Part shown: in pieces, positions 56,034-64,000 of the stretch | How the letters are laid out: each line of letters opens with the position of its first letter | How positions within the stretch are numbered: position 1 is the stretch's first letter | Origin: Mycolicibacterium porcinum | GTDB lineage: Bacteria; Actinomycetota; Actinomycetes; Mycobacteriales; Mycobacteriaceae | Assembly (NCBI GenBank): GCA_002086835.1 | Contig: MVIG01000001.1 | Span: 682,001-746,000 of the forward strand | DNA length: 64,000 bases | Direction: 5' to 3' | Made by a program: the position numbers and the translations under genes | The notes under the pieces: model-generated | What the model saw: only the letters and a program-made list of their open reading frames with translations | Database searches by the model: none | What the model was told of the DNA's origin: nothing

Positions 56034-58157
56034 ATGGAGCGCATGCCGTTGGAGGCTCCCTCGCCCGCCCTGGGTGATTTGGACGATGAGCAGCGGGAGG
56101 CCGTGCTGGCCGCCCGCGGCCCGGTGTGCGTGCTGGCCGGTGCGGGTACCGGCAAGACCCGCACCATCACCCGTCGGATCGCCCATCTGGTGGCCGGCGG
56201 GCATGTCGCGCCCAGCCAGGTGCTCGCGGTGACCTTCACCGCGCGGGCCGCGGGGGAGATGCGCGGTCGGCTGCGGCTGCTGGGCCAGGAGTCGGGCGTG
56301 AACACCTCGGCGGTGCAGGCGGTGACCTTCCACGCCGCCGCGCGCCGGCAGTTGCAGTACTTCTGGCCCCGCCTGGTCGGCGACACCGGGTGGGAGCTGC
56401 TCGACAGCAAGTTCGCCGTGGTCGCGCAGGCCGCGAACCGCGCAGGCATGCAGACCAGCACCGACGACGTCCGCGATCTGGCCGGCGAAATCGAGTGGGC
56501 CAAGGCATCTTTGATCACCCCCGAGGGCTACGGCGCCGCGGTGGCCAAGGTCGGCCGCGACATCCCGTTCGATGCGGCCAAGGTCGCCTCGGTCTATTCG
56601 AACTACGAGAAGCTCAAGGCCCGCCGGGACGGTTCGGCCCTGTTGGACTTCGACGATCTGCTGCTGCACACCGCCGCGGCCATCGAGAACGACGCCGCCG
56701 TCGCGCAGGAATTTCGCGATCGCTACCGCTGCTTCGTCGTCGACGAGTACCAGGACGTCACGCCCCTGCAGCAGCGCGTGCTCGATGCCTGGCTCGGGGA
56801 GCGCGACGACCTGACTGTGGTCGGTGACGCGAACCAGACCATCTATTCGTTCACCGGGGCCACTCCGCGCTTCCTGCTGGACTTCTCGCGGCGCTTCCCG
56901 GATGCCGCGGTGGTGCGGCTGGAGCGGGACTACCGGTCGACGCCGCAGGTGGTGTCGCTGGCCAACCGCGTGATCGCGGCCGCCCGCGGCCGGATGGCGG
57001 GCAGCAAGCTGCATCTGGTGGGGCAGCGTGACCCCGGTCCGGAGCCGACGTTCTCCGAGTATCCCGACGAGGTGGCCGAGGCCAATGCCGTCGCCCGGTC
57101 CATCAAGAAGCTGATCGAAAACGGAACGGAGCCCGCCGAAATCGCGGTGCTCTACCGGATCAACGCGCAGTCCGAGGTGTACGAGGAAGCGCTCACCGAA
57201 GCGGGGATCGCGTTCCAGGTGCGCGGCGGTGAAGGTTTCTTCAGCCGTCAGGAGATCCGCCAGGCGTTGGTCGCCATGCAGCGCTTCGCCGAACGCGACA
57301 TTCCCGAGGACAACCTGCCGGCGCTGGTGCGTGAACTGCTCGAGCCGCTCGGATTGACCGTCGAACCGCCGGCGGGCACCAAGGCCCGCGAGCGCTGGGA
57401 GGCGCTGACGGCGTTGGCCGAATTGGTCGACGAGGAGGTGGCGCTGCGTCCGGAGCTGGACCTGCGGGCCCTGGTCGCCGAACTGCGCCAGCGGGCCGAC
57501 GCGCGGCACCCACCCGTGGTGCAGGGCGTGACACTGGCATCGCTGCACGCGGCCAAGGGCCTGGAGTGGGACGCGGTGTTCCTGGTCGGTCTGGCCGACA
57601 ACACACTGCCCATCTCGCATGCCCTCGCGCACGGGCCCGACAGCGAGCCGGTGGAGGAGGAGCGTCGGCTGCTCTACGTCGGGGTCACCCGCGCCCGGGT
57701 TCATCTGGGGCTGAGCTGGGCGCTGGCCCGCACGCCCGGCGGGCGGCAGGGCCGCCGGCCGTCGCGGTTCCTCAACGGCATCGCCCCGCAGCTGCAGAAC
57801 TCGGCCGGCTCGGGCCCGGATCGGACGCGTCGTCAACGTGGCCCGGCTCCGCGCTGCCGGGTGTGCAATGCCGCGTTGACCACCCCGCCGGCGATCATGT
57901 TGCGCCGCTGCGAAACCTGTCCCTCGGACCTGGACGAAGAGTTGCTCGCCGAGCTCAAGGAGTGGCGGCTGCGGGTCTCCAAGGAGATGAAAGTGCCGGC
58001 GTATGTGGTGTTCACGGACAACACCCTGATCGCCATCGCCGAGTCGTTGCCGGCCGACGAGGCCGCGTTGGTGGCGCTCCCCGGAATCGGTGCCCGCAAG
58101 CTCGAGCAGTACGGCCCGGACGTTCTCGAGTTGGTCAAGGGCCGCCAAAATTCGTAA
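56034..58157 (+). CDS. uvrD2: DNA helicase UvrD2
   Basis: This 707-residue SF1 helicase has Walker A AGAGTGKT (35-42), motif [22 protein letters not shown] and [12 protein letters not shown]-terminal tetracysteine (CRVC-x14-CETC) and an HRDC domain ([14 protein letters not shown]) are the mycobacterial UvrD2 signature. Ku is not required for this paralogue, unlike UvrD1. It has an ATG at 56034 and one nine bases later. The whiB7 control region follows. Confidence 0.93.
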   Translation: MERMPLEAPSPALGDLDDEQREAVLAARGPVCVLAGAGTGKTRTITRRIAHLVAGGHVAPSQVLAVTFTARAAGEMRGRLRLLGQESGVNTSAVQAVTFHAAARRQLQYFWPRLVGDTGWELLDSKFAVVAQAANRAGMQTSTDDVRDLAGEIEWAKASLITPEGYGAAVAKVGRDIPFDAAKVASVYSNYEKLKARRDGSALLDFDDLLLHTAAAIENDAAVAQEFRDRYRCFVVDEYQDVTPLQQRVLDAWLGERDDLTVVGDANQTIYSFTGATPRFLLDFSRRFPDAAVVRLERDYRSTPQVVSLANRVIAAARGRMAGSKLHLVGQRDPGPEPTFSEYPDEVAEANAVARSIKKLIENGTEPAEIAVLYRINAQSEVYEEALTEAGIAFQVRGGEGFFSRQEIRQALVAMQRFAERDIPEDNLPALVRELLEPLGLTVEPPAGTKARERWEALTALAELVDEEVALRPELDLRALVAELRQRADARHPPVVQGVTLASLHAAKGLEWDAVFLVGLADNTLPISHALAHGPDSEPVEEERRLLYVGVTRARVHLGLSWALARTPGGRQGRRPSRFLNGIAPQLQNSAGSGPDRTRRQRGPAPRCRVCNAALTTPPAIMLRRCETCPSDLDEELLAELKEWRLRVSKEMKVPAYVVFTDNTLIAIAESLPADEAALVALPGIGARKLEQYGPDVLELVKGRQNS

Positions 58158-58181
58158 AAATCACGCCAAAACCGCAGGTAG

Positions 58182-58219
58182 AAAATAGGTTGTGCGATTC
58201 GGCTGTTAGGCTTTAGCCT
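58182..58219 (+). promoter_or_regulatory. WhiB7-type promoter of the whiB7 leader
   Basis: AAAATA (58182-58187) lies directly upstream of -35 TTGTGC (58190-58195), with an 18-base spacer and -10 TAGCCT (58214-58219). An AT-rich block beside the -35 is the known signature of promoters activated by SigA with WhiB7, here autoregulating whiB7. Confidence 0.8.
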
Positions 58220-58262
58220 CGTAACACAGCTCTGGTGACGAGACGGAAGGAGGGTGCCCGCA

Positions 58263-58487
58263 ATGGATAACAACATCGAATTCAGCGGTGTAGCGGTTGC
58301 AGGCATGCCGTTGTCCGTGCTCGCCGTCGGCGTTTCCCCGGTTGCCCCGGAGGCACGTCGGCATGCCGCACCCGCTGCCCCCGCCGCCGCTGGATGGCCG
58401 GCCGCCGCTGCTGCTGCTATTGCACCGCAGCACAAGCGCCGCCCCGCCGCCGCGACTGGCGCGTCCGTGGATCGGAGCCCCTACTAG
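58263..58487 (+). CDS. whiB7 leader peptide (uORF)
   Basis: This 74-codon frame starts MDNNIEFSGVAVAGM after a strong ribosome site (GGAAGGAGGG, 9 bases upstream). The C-terminal half is rich in A, P and R. It ends with TAG at 58485, 23 bases before the attenuator stem. Translation status of the uORF is known in mycobacteria to decide whether RNA polymerase reads into whiB7 when ribosomes are impaired. The peptide sequence itself is probably of little matter. Confidence 0.8.
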   Translation: MDNNIEFSGVAVAGMPLSVLAVGVSPVAPEARRHAAPAAPAAAGWPAAAAAAIAPQHKRRPAAATGASVDRSPY

Positions 58488-58521
58488 GTAGAGCTCCCAT
58501 CACAGCCAAATGGCCACGGAC
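58463..58521 (+). promoter_or_regulatory. Predicted antiterminator pairing in the whiB7 leader
   Basis: GTCCGTGG (58463-58470), inside the uORF, is complementary over 8 bases to CCACGGAC (58514-58521), which includes the left arm of the terminator. A ribosome finishing the uORF would cover the first segment and leave the terminator free to form. A ribosome stalled earlier would let this pairing form and block termination. Confidence 0.6.
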
Positions 58522-58554
58522 CCGCAGTCAACCGGATCCGTGGCCAATGTTTTT
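58511..58554 (+). terminator. Attenuator terminator of whiB7
   Basis: TGGCCACGGA (58511-58520) and TCCGTGGCCA (58537-58546) form a perfect 10-bp stem with a 16-base loop. TTTTT follows at 58550-58554. It lies between the uORF and whiB7, as in other mycobacteria. Confidence 0.9.
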
Positions 58555-58645
58555 GGGAGTTGTTCCACCCCGAAAAACCTGGTCGCAGATCCCTCGAAGA
58601 GACAGATCGCCGACAACTACGACCAGGAAGCAGGGGGACGAACAC

Positions 58646-58945
58646 ATGTCCATTGCGATGACCGCTCCGGAGATGAGCGTCGCGCCGGTGACATGCGAAG
58701 AGCGGCTGCCGGCGGTGCCATGCCACATCGGGAATCCCGATCTGTGGTTCGCCGAGAGCCCAGTCGATCTGGAGCAGGCCAAGGCACTGTGCGCGGATTG
58801 CCCGATCCGTAGCGAGTGCCTGGCTGCCGCGCTGGAACGGCAAGAGCCATGGGGTGTTTGGGGTGGTGAGATCCTCGACCGCGGAACCATTGTGGCGCGC
58901 AAGCGGCCGCGTGGGCGTCCGCGGAAGAGCGTGGCCGCGGCCTGA
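58646..58945 (+). CDS. whiB7: Antibiotic-resistance regulator WhiB7
   Basis: This 99-residue Wbl protein has Fe-S cysteines C26, C49, C52 and C58, the turn EPWGVWGGE and a C-terminal AT-hook RPRGRPRK, the WhiB7 signature. It activates intrinsic resistance to macrolides and other ribosome-targeting drugs. GGGGGA precedes the ATG at 58646. Expression is controlled by the autoregulated promoter and leader upstream. A bidirectional terminator follows. Confidence 0.95.
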   Translation: MSIAMTAPEMSVAPVTCEERLPAVPCHIGNPDLWFAESPVDLEQAKALCADCPIRSECLAAALERQEPWGVWGGEILDRGTIVARKRPRGRPRKSVAAA

Positions 58946-58966
58946 CACCGGGCGCTGACGTCGATA

Positions 58967-59013
58967 CTGCGCTCAGGGTGCGAAAGTTCGAGAAGAACGC
59001 ACCCTGAGCGCAG
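58967..59013. terminator. Bidirectional terminator between whiB7 and the ABC1-type gene
   Basis: CTGCGCTCAGGGTGCG (58967-58982) and CGCACCCTGAGCGCAG (58998-59013) form a perfect 16-bp stem with a 15-base loop. It lies between convergent genes and has no long T-run on either side. Confidence 0.85.
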
Positions 59014-59024
59014 CTTCGTCGCTT

Positions 59025-60359
59025 TTAGGCGGCTTCCTCGGTGAAACCCGGAACGAATTGCGTGGCAATCGCTTTCACGGGTACGTGGGCGTCGAGCTGA
59101 CAGCAGATCGCCGTTATCGAGGCGATCACCCGGGCCGGGATCGCCAGGTTGGCCGGGAGGTCGAGCTGGCGGGCCATCTTGATCTGCGCCACCGAATTGT
59201 CCATCTGCCCGGCAGCCATCTTCTGCAACCACCGGCGGGTGTAGTGGAAGACGTCGACCTCGATGGGCTCGACATACTGGCGCAGCATGTCGTTGACCTC
59301 CTCGATGGAGACCTGTTCACCCTTCTGGATGAAGCCCGCTGCCTCCATGACCGGCAGCAGCTCGTCGTAGTTCTTGTCGCGGGCCAGTCGGATCATCTCG
59401 CCGAGCGCGTAGGGCAGTCCGCCGGGCAGCGGCGCCACCGCGCCGAAGTCGATGACGCCCATCCGGCCATCGGGCAGGAGCATGAAGTTTCCGGGATGCG
59501 CGTCGCCGTGCATCATCTCGAGCCGTTCGGGTGCCCCGAAGGTCAGCTCGGTCAGCCGGGTGCCCATCAGATCGCGTTGCTCAGGCGTCCCGTCACGGAT
59601 GATCTCCGACATCGGGATGCCTTCCATCCATTCGGCGATGACCACTTTGGGGGCGCTGGCCACGATGTGGGGGATCGCGAAATGAGGATCGTTGGCGTAG
59701 GCCTTGGCGAAGGCCCGCTGGTTGTCTGCCTCCAGCCGGTAGTCGAGTTCCATCTCGGTGCGTTCGATCAGCTCGTCAACCACACCCTGGATGTCCGCGC
59801 CCGGGGCCAGCTGCTTGAACACCCCGACCAGACGCTGGATGGTCTTGAGGTCGGCACGCAGGGCCTCGTCGGCACCGGGGTACTGGATCTTGACGGCCAC
59901 CTCACGTCCGTCCGACCACACCGCCTTGTGCACCTGGCCGATGCTGGCCGAGGCCACCGGGGTGTCGTCGAATGAGGTGAACCGGTCCCGCCACTTGGTG
60001 CCCAGCTGGGCGTCGAGCATCCGGTGCACCTTGGCGGCGGGCAGAGGCGGGGCCTCCCGCTGCAGTTTGGTGAGGGCCTCGCGGTAGGGCTTGCCGTACT
60101 GCTCGGGGATGGCTGCTTCCATCACCGACAGGGCCTGGCCCACCTTCATCGCGCCGCCCTTGAGCTCACCCAACACGGTGAACAGTTGTTGCGCGGCTTT
60201 GTCCATCAACTCGGCAGTGACCTCGTCCTTGGACTTGCCGGTCAGACGCTTGCCGAAGCCCAGTGCGGCCCGACCCGCCATGCCGCCGGCCAAGCCGGCG
60301 AGCTTCGCATTCCGTGCCACGCTTCCACGTTTGATGTCAGACACCAGACCATCATCCAT
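59025..60359 (-). CDS. ABC1/UbiB-family atypical kinase-like protein
   Basis: This 444-residue ABC1 protein has the KxGQ motif (MKVGQALSVMEAA), the alanine-rich loop ASASIGQVHKA, VAVKIQYPG, MHGDAHPGNFML and VIDFGAVAP. The same gene sits beside whiB7 in M. tuberculosis (Rv3197). I chose the ATG at 60359. The GTG at 60344 (VSDIKRGSVARN) aligns better with the orthologue and may be the true start. A role in lipid or quinone metabolism, or in macrolide tolerance through the whiB7 locus, is inferred only. Confidence 0.88.
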   Translation of the reverse strand: MDDGLVSDIKRGSVARNAKLAGLAGGMAGRAALGFGKRLTGKSKDEVTAELMDKAAQQLFTVLGELKGGAMKVGQALSVMEAAIPEQYGKPYREALTKLQREAPPLPAAKVHRMLDAQLGTKWRDRFTSFDDTPVASASIGQVHKAVWSDGREVAVKIQYPGADEALRADLKTIQRLVGVFKQLAPGADIQGVVDELIERTEMELDYRLEADNQRAFAKAYANDPHFAIPHIVASAPKVVIAEWMEGIPMSEIIRDGTPEQRDLMGTRLTELTFGAPERLEMMHGDAHPGNFMLLPDGRMGVIDFGAVAPLPGGLPYALGEMIRLARDKNYDELLPVMEAAGFIQKGEQVSIEEVNDMLRQYVEPIEVDVFHYTRRWLQKMAAGQMDNSVAQIKMARQLDLPANLAIPARVIASITAICCQLDAHVPVKAIATQFVPGFTEEAA

Positions 60360-60401
60360 GACTCGTCTGAATCGCCCACAACCAACTGGCAACAAACGTT
60401 T

Positions 60402-61250
60402 TCAACACGGACAGTCCGGGTGCCGGGACCACCGCCGCGCGACGATCGAGTACCCCTCGGGGTCGAGTTCCAGGGTGGTGTTCAGCGTCGGCGGCGCTTC
60501 CGGGGTGGGCTGATCGCCGCCGGTGTGTCCGACCGCCCGGATCACCAGGTCCACCTGGCGCATCGCCAGTGCCGCGGTGGCCAGGATGGTCGGCCGGCTG
60601 GCACTGCCGACCGTGCCGCGGAGCTGCGTGGCCAAGGCCGGCCATGCCGCGTCCCGATCGGTGCGGTGAAGATCGGCGCAATGCAGACAACTCGTCAGCC
60701 CGGGGATCACCAGCGGCCCCACCAGCCCGGCGCCGTCACGCACGCACACCGACAGGTGCGCGATGCCGTCGCGATGCAGGTCCTGCAGCAGCCGCGGATC
60801 GTTGAGCTGATCGTCGGCCAGCACCACCAGGTCGGTGGAGGACGCGACGTTCCCGGTGTGGGGGTTGGCGCTGCGCCTGACCTTCGCGCCCGAACAGCGC
60901 AGGCCGCCGGCCAGTAGTTCGGACAGGGGGCCGCGGCCGTGGACGCGGACCGACGCCGTGCGGACCCGTCGGGCCGGCCGCGTGGGTACCGCGGTGAGCA
61001 GGCCGGTTTCGATGAGCGCCGCGATCAACTCGTCGATTGCCGCGGCGTCGTCGAATGACTCTGCGGCCATGACCAATTCGTCCCGGGTCGCACCGGCCTG
61101 CAGCACGCGCAGCAGTCCGGCCAGTTGGTGCTGCGACATCCCGGCCGGGGGACAGACCAGCACCGCGCGCCGCGGATCCCAGCCGAGCTGAACCGCCTCG
61201 TCGGGACGCAGCAGGATCTGCTTGCCTGCGGCGAGCACGTAGCGCGTCAT
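60402..61250 (-). CDS. Cyclodehydratase/E1-like orphan protein
   Basis: This 282-residue protein matches the E1-like half of TOMM (thiazole/oxazole peptide) cyclodehydratases. It has the segment GLTSCLHCADLHRTDRDAAW and a final RHPDCPC, which together give a CxxC plus CxC zinc tetrathiolate. The N-terminal half resembles a precursor-binding fold. No YcaO protein, precursor peptide or dehydrogenase is nearby. It sits in the conserved whiB7-region cluster (Rv3196-like), so it may have a housekeeping role. Confidence 0.75.
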   Translation of the reverse strand: MTRYVLAAGKQILLRPDEAVQLGWDPRRAVLVCPPAGMSQHQLAGLLRVLQAGATRDELVMAAESFDDAAAIDELIAALIETGLLTAVPTRPARRVRTASVRVHGRGPLSELLAGGLRCSGAKVRRSANPHTGNVASSTDLVVLADDQLNDPRLLQDLHRDGIAHLSVCVRDGAGLVGPLVIPGLTSCLHCADLHRTDRDAAWPALATQLRGTVGSASRPTILATAALAMRQVDLVIRAVGHTGGDQPTPEAPPTLNTTLELDPEGYSIVARRWSRHPDCPC

Positions 61251-61302
61251 GCGATGACTCTGCCACGGCAGCGGCCATCGCCGTTTCAGTTATCCACAGG
61301 GC

Positions 61303-62709
61303 TCAGTCGCCGCTGTCGCCGCCCTCTTCGCGGCGCTTGCCCTCTTCCTTCTCCAGGTCCGCGATGGCCTGCTCGAAGGCGCTGTCGATGCCGGTGGTGT
61401 CGCCGCCGATCATCCGGTCGATGAACCCGGCCGGCTCATCGAGATCGGCTGCGCTCGGCAGCAGGTCGGGGTGCTGCCAGACACCGTCGCGGGCGTCGGT
61501 GCCGACCGCCTCGGTGAGCCGCTCCCACAGCACCGCGGCCTCGCGCATCTTGCGGGGGCGCAATTCCAGGCCGACGAGCGTGGCGAAGGTCTGTTCGGCC
61601 GGCCCGCCGGTGGCGCGACGACGACGTAGTGTCTCGGCCAGTGCCGACGTGCCGGGGATGCGGTCGCCCAGTGCCGCGGTGACGACGGTTTGCACCCAGC
61701 CCTCGATCAGCGCGAGCAGGGTTTCCAGCCGCTCCAGGGCGGCCTCCTGCTCGGGGGTGGCCTTCGGCTCGAAGATGCCCTGGTTGAGCAGTTGCTCCAT
61801 CTCCGACGGGTCGCCGAGGGAGGCCGGGTTGAAGCCGCGGGCGAAGTCTTCGATGCCGGTCATGTCGACCTTCATGCCCTTGGCGAAGGCCTCGACGGTG
61901 CCGAGCAGCTGGCTGGACAGCCACGGCACATGGCTGAACAGCCGGTGATGGGCGGCCTCGCGGGCGGCCAGGAAGGTCAGGATCTCGCTGCGGGGGCGTT
62001 CGAGCCCTTCGGCCAGCGATTCGATGGCCTCGGGCATGAGCGCCGCGACCCCTTTGGGGCCCAGCGGCAGGCCGACGTCGGTGGAGGTCAGCACCTCGCG
62101 GGACAGCTTGCCCAGCGCCTGGCCCAGCTGGGAGCCGAACGCCATGCCGCCCATCTGCGACATCATCGCCAGCAGGGGACCGGCCATGCTCTTGGCCTCT
62201 TCGGGCAGCGCCGACGCCCACACCGAGGAGATCTGCTCGGCCACCGGATCGCACAGCCGCTTCCAGGTGTCCAGCGTGTTGTCCAGCCAGTCGCTGGGAG
62301 TCCAGGCCACCGATCGGGTGGTGCCCGCGGGCAGCGGGGTGACGCCGTCGAGCCAGGTCTCGGCCAACCGGACCGCGTCGTTGACGGCGCCTGTGGTCTT
62401 CTCCGGCACCGGCGCGACGAACCCGATCGAGTTGGACGCCAGCTGCCGGGCCAGGTCGTAGTTCACCGGGCCGGATTGTTTGCCGCCGGCCATCGCACTG
62501 CCCGCGCCGCTGAACATCTCGCCGAGCTTGGTGAAGATCTGCCCCAGGTCACCCATGTCGAAGTTGGCTCCGCCCATGCCGAAACCGAACGGATCCGATC
62601 CCGGACCTGGTCCGGAGTCGCCGGAGCCGGACCCCGAATCGGGGTCCTTCTTGTCTTTGTCTCGGTCGGGGTCATTCCCGGCGGAGAAGCCGAAAGGCAG
62701 GTCAGCCAT
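61303..62709 (-). CDS. Zincin-like metallopeptidase-type protein (Rv3195-like)
   Basis: This 468-residue protein opens with a G/D/P-rich disordered region (about 10-60). The rest is mostly helical, with LAAREAAHHRLFSHVP carrying an HH pair and nearby E residues typical of the actinobacterial zinc-dependent metallopeptidase family 2. The strict HExxH motif is not present, so activity is uncertain. I chose the ATG at 62709 (MADLPFGFSAGNDP). The first 90 residues suggest a scaffold-like N-terminus. Confidence 0.8.
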   Translation of the reverse strand: MADLPFGFSAGNDPDRDKDKKDPDSGSGSGDSGPGPGSDPFGFGMGGANFDMGDLGQIFTKLGEMFSGAGSAMAGGKQSGPVNYDLARQLASNSIGFVAPVPEKTTGAVNDAVRLAETWLDGVTPLPAGTTRSVAWTPSDWLDNTLDTWKRLCDPVAEQISSVWASALPEEAKSMAGPLLAMMSQMGGMAFGSQLGQALGKLSREVLTSTDVGLPLGPKGVAALMPEAIESLAEGLERPRSEILTFLAAREAAHHRLFSHVPWLSSQLLGTVEAFAKGMKVDMTGIEDFARGFNPASLGDPSEMEQLLNQGIFEPKATPEQEAALERLETLLALIEGWVQTVVTAALGDRIPGTSALAETLRRRRATGGPAEQTFATLVGLELRPRKMREAAVLWERLTEAVGTDARDGVWQHPDLLPSAADLDEPAGFIDRMIGGDTTGIDSAFEQAIADLEKEEGKRREEGGDSGD

Positions 62710-62800
62710 ACCCACAACGGTACTCATGAGCGGGTGCCCGGGTGCGGTCGTGGGTCACGCTGTGGGTGAACACGGAGGCGCAGGCTTTACTGTGGGCGGC

Positions 62801-63829
62801 GTGAACAGGCGGATTTTGACGCTGCTGGTTGCGCTGGTGCCCATCGTGGCGTTCGGCGTACTGCTGTCGGTGGTGACGGTGCCCTTCGTGTCGCTGGGAC
62901 CCGGTCCGACCTTCAACACCCTGGGTGAGGTCGAGGGCAAGCAGGTGGTGGACATCGAGGGACCGGACGCCCACCTGCACCCGACCTCGGGGCATCTGAA
63001 CATGACCACGGTGTCCCAGCGGGACGGCCTGACCCTGGGCCAGGCCATGGCGTTGTGGATGTCGGGCCGTGAGCAGCTGGTGCCGCGCGACCTGGTGTAC
63101 CCGCCGGACAAGTCGAAGAACGAGATCGACGAGGCCAACTCCTCCGACTTCAAGAAGTCCGAGGACAGCGCCGAATATGCGGCGCTGTCGTTCCTGAAGT
63201 ACCCGGTGGCGGTGACCGTGCAGAGCGTCACCGATCCGGGGCCCTCGGCGGGAAAGCTCCGCGACGGCGACGCGATCGACGGGGTGAACGGGACACCGGT
63301 GGCCAACCTCGACGCGTTCCAGGCGATCTTGAAGAAGACCAAGCCCGGCGACCAGCTGGTGATCGACTTCCGTCGCAAGAATGCGCCGCCCGGGGTCGCG
63401 ACCATCACCCTCGGCGACAACCCCGACCGGGACTACGGGTTCCTCGGCGTCGGCGTGCTCGACGCGCCGTGGGCACCGTTCGACATCGACTTCAACCTGG
63501 CCAACATCGGCGGACCGTCGGCCGGGCTCATGTTCAGCCTCGCCGTCGTCGACAAGCTGACCACCGGTGACCTCAACGACGGCAAGTTCATCGCGGGCAC
63601 CGGAACCATCACCGGCGAGGGCAAGGTCGGATCCATCGGCGGCATCACGCACAAGATGCTGGCTGCGAAGGAGGCAGGCGCCACCGTGTTCTTGGTGCCC
63701 GCCGACAACTGCACCGAGGCACGCTCGGCGCCCCAGGACGGCATGGATTTGGTCCGGGTGGAAACGCTGACCCAGGCGGTCGACGCGCTGCACACGATTT
63801 CTGCCGGTGGCGAACCGCCTCGCTGCTAG
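62801..63829 (+). CDS. Membrane-anchored PDZ and Lon-like protease
   Basis: This 342-residue protein has one N-terminal membrane helix (about 5-27), a PDZ-like domain (KLRDGDAIDGVNGTPVANLDAFQ) and a C-terminal Lon-type protease domain. The catalytic serine is in IGGPSAGLMF and the lysine in GSIGGITHKM. The outer domain faces the cell wall. It is Rv3194c-like and starts at the GTG at 62801. It is divergent from the zincin-like gene. Confidence 0.88.
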   Translation: MNRRILTLLVALVPIVAFGVLLSVVTVPFVSLGPGPTFNTLGEVEGKQVVDIEGPDAHLHPTSGHLNMTTVSQRDGLTLGQAMALWMSGREQLVPRDLVYPPDKSKNEIDEANSSDFKKSEDSAEYAALSFLKYPVAVTVQSVTDPGPSAGKLRDGDAIDGVNGTPVANLDAFQAILKKTKPGDQLVIDFRRKNAPPGVATITLGDNPDRDYGFLGVGVLDAPWAPFDIDFNLANIGGPSAGLMFSLAVVDKLTTGDLNDGKFIAGTGTITGEGKVGSIGGITHKMLAAKEAGATVFLVPADNCTEARSAPQDGMDLVRVETLTQAVDALHTISAGGEPPRC

Positions 63830-63925
63830 ACCGCACCCGGCCCGTGGATGGCTAGAGTTGTAGAAAATCGGACGGCCCCGGCGGGCATGTCACGAGTCCA
63901 CCGAGGCTGAAACGGGAGTTCACGA

Positions 63926-64000
63926 GTGGGGATGCGGCCGGCGGCGAGGATGCCGAAGCTGACGCGACGTAGCCGAGTACTGATCGGGCTTGCACTGGTG
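63926..64000 (+). CDS. UPF0182 membrane protein, first 25 codons only
   Basis: The GTG at 63926 opens MGMRPAARMPKLTRRSRVL, the typical N-terminus of the large UPF0182 membrane proteins found next to this protease in mycobacteria (Rv3193c). Only the basic head and the start of the first membrane helix are in the window. Confidence 0.85.
   Translation, partial: MGMRPAARMPKLTRRSRVLIGLALV

Noticed and set aside
56016-58148. Open frame of about 700 codons antisense to uvrD2
   Set aside because: It is a codon-bias shadow of uvrD2, with no domain or ribosome site.

Overview
The window is about two-thirds G+C and looks like the chromosome of a fast-growing, environmental mycobacterium (Mycolicibacterium-like). 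The markers are WhiB1 and WhiB7, SigH/RshA, the AdnAB helicase-nuclease, mycoredoxin-1, PdtaS, MoeZ, the ribosomal mini-protein bL37 and frequent GTG starts. From about 15.0 kb to the right edge, the gene order follows the M. tuberculosis block I remember as running from sigH (Rv3223c) to the UPF0182 gene (Rv3193c), with extra genes inserted at several points. No rRNA, tRNA, CRISPR array or insertion sequence was seen.

Region 1 (1-15.0 kb) is a complete benzoate-to-TCA-cycle module built from three transcription units. A LysR gene faces pcaF-pcaD-pcaI-pcaJ. A leftward unit carries benA, benB, one 902-residue fusion (BenC reductase, FCD sensor-like domain, BenD dehydrogenase) and a large LuxR/LAL regulator resembling corynebacterial BenR. 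A rightward catR-catB-catA-catC unit leaves the same intergenic region as benA. Together these convert benzoate to catechol, muconate, muconolactone, enol-lactone, 3-oxoadipate and finally succinyl-CoA plus acetyl-CoA. No benzoate transporter is present.

Region 2 (15.0-49.6 kb) is mostly conserved mycobacterial housekeeping and stress genes: sigH-rshA, bL37, a biotinyl carrier, pdtaS, whiB1, a lipid kinase, aroQ, ilvD, entC, gpm2, a ParA-like ATPase, rhlE, moeZ, lipV, adnAB, a K+ channel, nudC and mrx1. A MerR remnant and a PPM phosphatase sit between the ParA-like gene and the beta-propeller gene. A 34-bp tandem repeat lies just before adnA.

Region 3 (49.6-56.0 kb) is an accessory block between mrx1 and uvrD2. 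It holds a two-gene acyl-CoA dehydrogenase, an XRE-cupin regulator, a small exported protein, a class II aldolase with a DapA-like lyase, and an Rrf2 regulator facing an NmrA-like oxidoreductase. Three promoters around the XRE gene carry the same operator between their -35 and -10 boxes, which defines a compact regulon.

Region 4 (56.0-64.0 kb) has uvrD2, whiB7 with its uORF/attenuator leader, an ABC1-family kinase-like protein, an orphan cyclodehydratase-like protein, a zincin-like protein, a PDZ-Lon-like membrane protease and the first codons of a UPF0182 membrane protein.
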